From: Actinomycetes bacterium
GTDB taxonomy: Bacteria > Actinomycetota > Actinomycetes > JAHEKZ01
Assembly (NCBI GenBank): GCA_027117675.1
Contig: JAJAYM010000177.1
Coordinates: forward strand, 1 to 6,086
Direction of reading: 5' to 3'
Length of the DNA: 6,086 nt
Shown: positions 5,891 through 6,086 of the stretch, piece after piece
Position numbering within the stretch: the stretch's first letter is position 1
Layout: the number at the start of each line of letters is the position of its first letter
Made by a program: the position numbers and the translations under genes
Notes under the pieces: model-generated
The model's input: the letters and a program-made list of their open reading frames with translations, nothing else
The model's database searches: none
What the model was told of the DNA's origin: nothing

Positions 5891-5910
5891 GGCCAGCCGT
5901 TGGCTCGGCC
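5891..5910 (+). terminator. Hairpin terminator after the Pro-rich protein gene
   Basis: GGCCAGCC pairs with GGCT-c-GGCC across a GTT triloop, giving 8 base pairs with one bulged C, 6 bases after the stop codon. There is no T run, so it is of the U-less kind often proposed for Actinobacteria. A second small hairpin, CACCT-GCGA-AGGTG with a GNRA-type loop, follows directly (5910-5923). Confidence 0.55.
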
Positions 5911-5918
5911 ACCTGCGA

Positions 5919-5992
5919 AGGTGATCGACGCATCTCAGTCACAACTGGCGTCCAGAAGAGCCGGCAGAATGACGGAAATCCTTCGATCACCT
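5919..5992. repeat. 10-base inverted repeat pair
   Basis: AGGTGATCGA (5919-5928) and its exact reverse complement TCGATCACCT (5983-5992) are separated by 54 bases, in the gap between the Pro-rich protein gene and the right edge. The arms could form a long-range stem in RNA or be two binding sites. The left arm also takes part in the CACCT/AGGTG hairpin, so the two foldings exclude each other. Confidence 0.4.
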
Positions 5993-6022
5993 AAAGGGGT
6001 GGGACGCCGGCAATGCGCGGCT

Positions 6023-6037
6023 ACCGGGCGGGCCGGT
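6023..6037 (-). terminator. Possible hairpin terminator of a minus-strand gene entering from the right
   Basis: ACCGG-GCGGG-CCGGT forms a 5-base-pair GC-rich stem starting one base after a minus-strand TGA (6041-6039). There is no T run. Its placement directly after a stop codon is the main argument. Confidence 0.3.
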
Positions 6038-6038
6038 C

Positions 6039-6086
6039 TCACCTCGACCGGGCGCTCACGTCAAGACCGTGCGCCTGCCGGATCTC
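6039..6086 (-). CDS. Possible 3' end of a minus-strand gene (15 residues, truncated)
   Basis: Reading in from the right edge on the minus strand, one frame gives EIRQAHGLDVSARSR and then TGA. The other two minus frames stop within the first 10 codons. The hairpin just after this stop fits the end of a gene. Fifteen residues are too few to assign a family. A + strand ATG at 6013 also opens a frame to the edge, but its product has no recognisable character. Confidence 0.3.
   Translation of the reverse strand, partial: EIRQAHGLDVSARSR

Noticed and set aside
5885..6086. tRNA or other RNA gene at the right edge
   Set aside because: No cloverleaf arms or tRNA consensus boxes were found; only short hairpins are visible.

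Overview
The window comes from a high-GC actinobacterium, most likely of the Nocardioides/Propionibacteriales type. This rests on an actinobacterial nucS mismatch endonuclease, a crotonyl-CoA carboxylase/reductase, a fused double 3-hydroxyacyl-CoA dehydrogenase and two small protein families that I know only from Actinobacteria. It also fits the GTG start option, the TGATG-style gene overlaps and the possible leaderless promoters. The lineage is inferred from protein families; there is no rRNA here.

Layout, left to right. (1) The 3' two-thirds of ccr runs off the left edge on the + strand and ends at 871. (2) A compact minus-strand cluster follows, converging on ccr with only 8 bases between the stop codons. 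In transcription order it holds a 591-residue tandem 3-hydroxyacyl-CoA dehydrogenase (4473-2698), a 91-residue putative zinc-binding protein (2693-2418), an alpha/beta hydrolase with a GWSFG motif (2418-1690) and a second, unrelated-looking alpha/beta hydrolase with a GTSMGG motif (1620-880). The first three genes are 4 bases apart or overlap, so they very probably form one operon. (3) A divergent intergenic region of about 300 bases (4474-4772) holds several short perfect inverted repeats, a TATACT -10-like box for the minus operon and a -10-like box just before nucS. (4) nucS (4773-5450) and a 127-residue protein of unknown function with a Pro/Ala/Thr-rich tail (5501-5884) lie on the + strand. 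(5) After a strong hairpin, the right edge is mostly non-coding, with a possible 3' end of another minus-strand gene at 6039-6086.

How the genes fit together. Ccr reductively carboxylates crotonyl-CoA to ethylmalonyl-CoA. The dehydrogenase is of the type that interconverts acetoacetyl-CoA and 3-hydroxybutyryl-CoA, two steps upstream of crotonyl-CoA. The left side therefore looks like C4 acyl-CoA metabolism (ethylmalonyl-CoA pathway, butyrate or polyhydroxybutyrate metabolism, or supply of extender units). The two hydrolases may be accessory (thio)esterases or housekeeping enzymes; their substrates cannot be read from sequence. nucS is a separate function: non-canonical mismatch repair coupled to the sliding clamp.

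I see no mobile element, CRISPR array, tRNA or rRNA, and no evidence of a new defence or biosynthetic system. The most interesting signal is that the two halves of the fused dehydrogenase carry opposite cofactor signatures, NAD-like in the N-terminal half and NADP-like in the C-terminal half.
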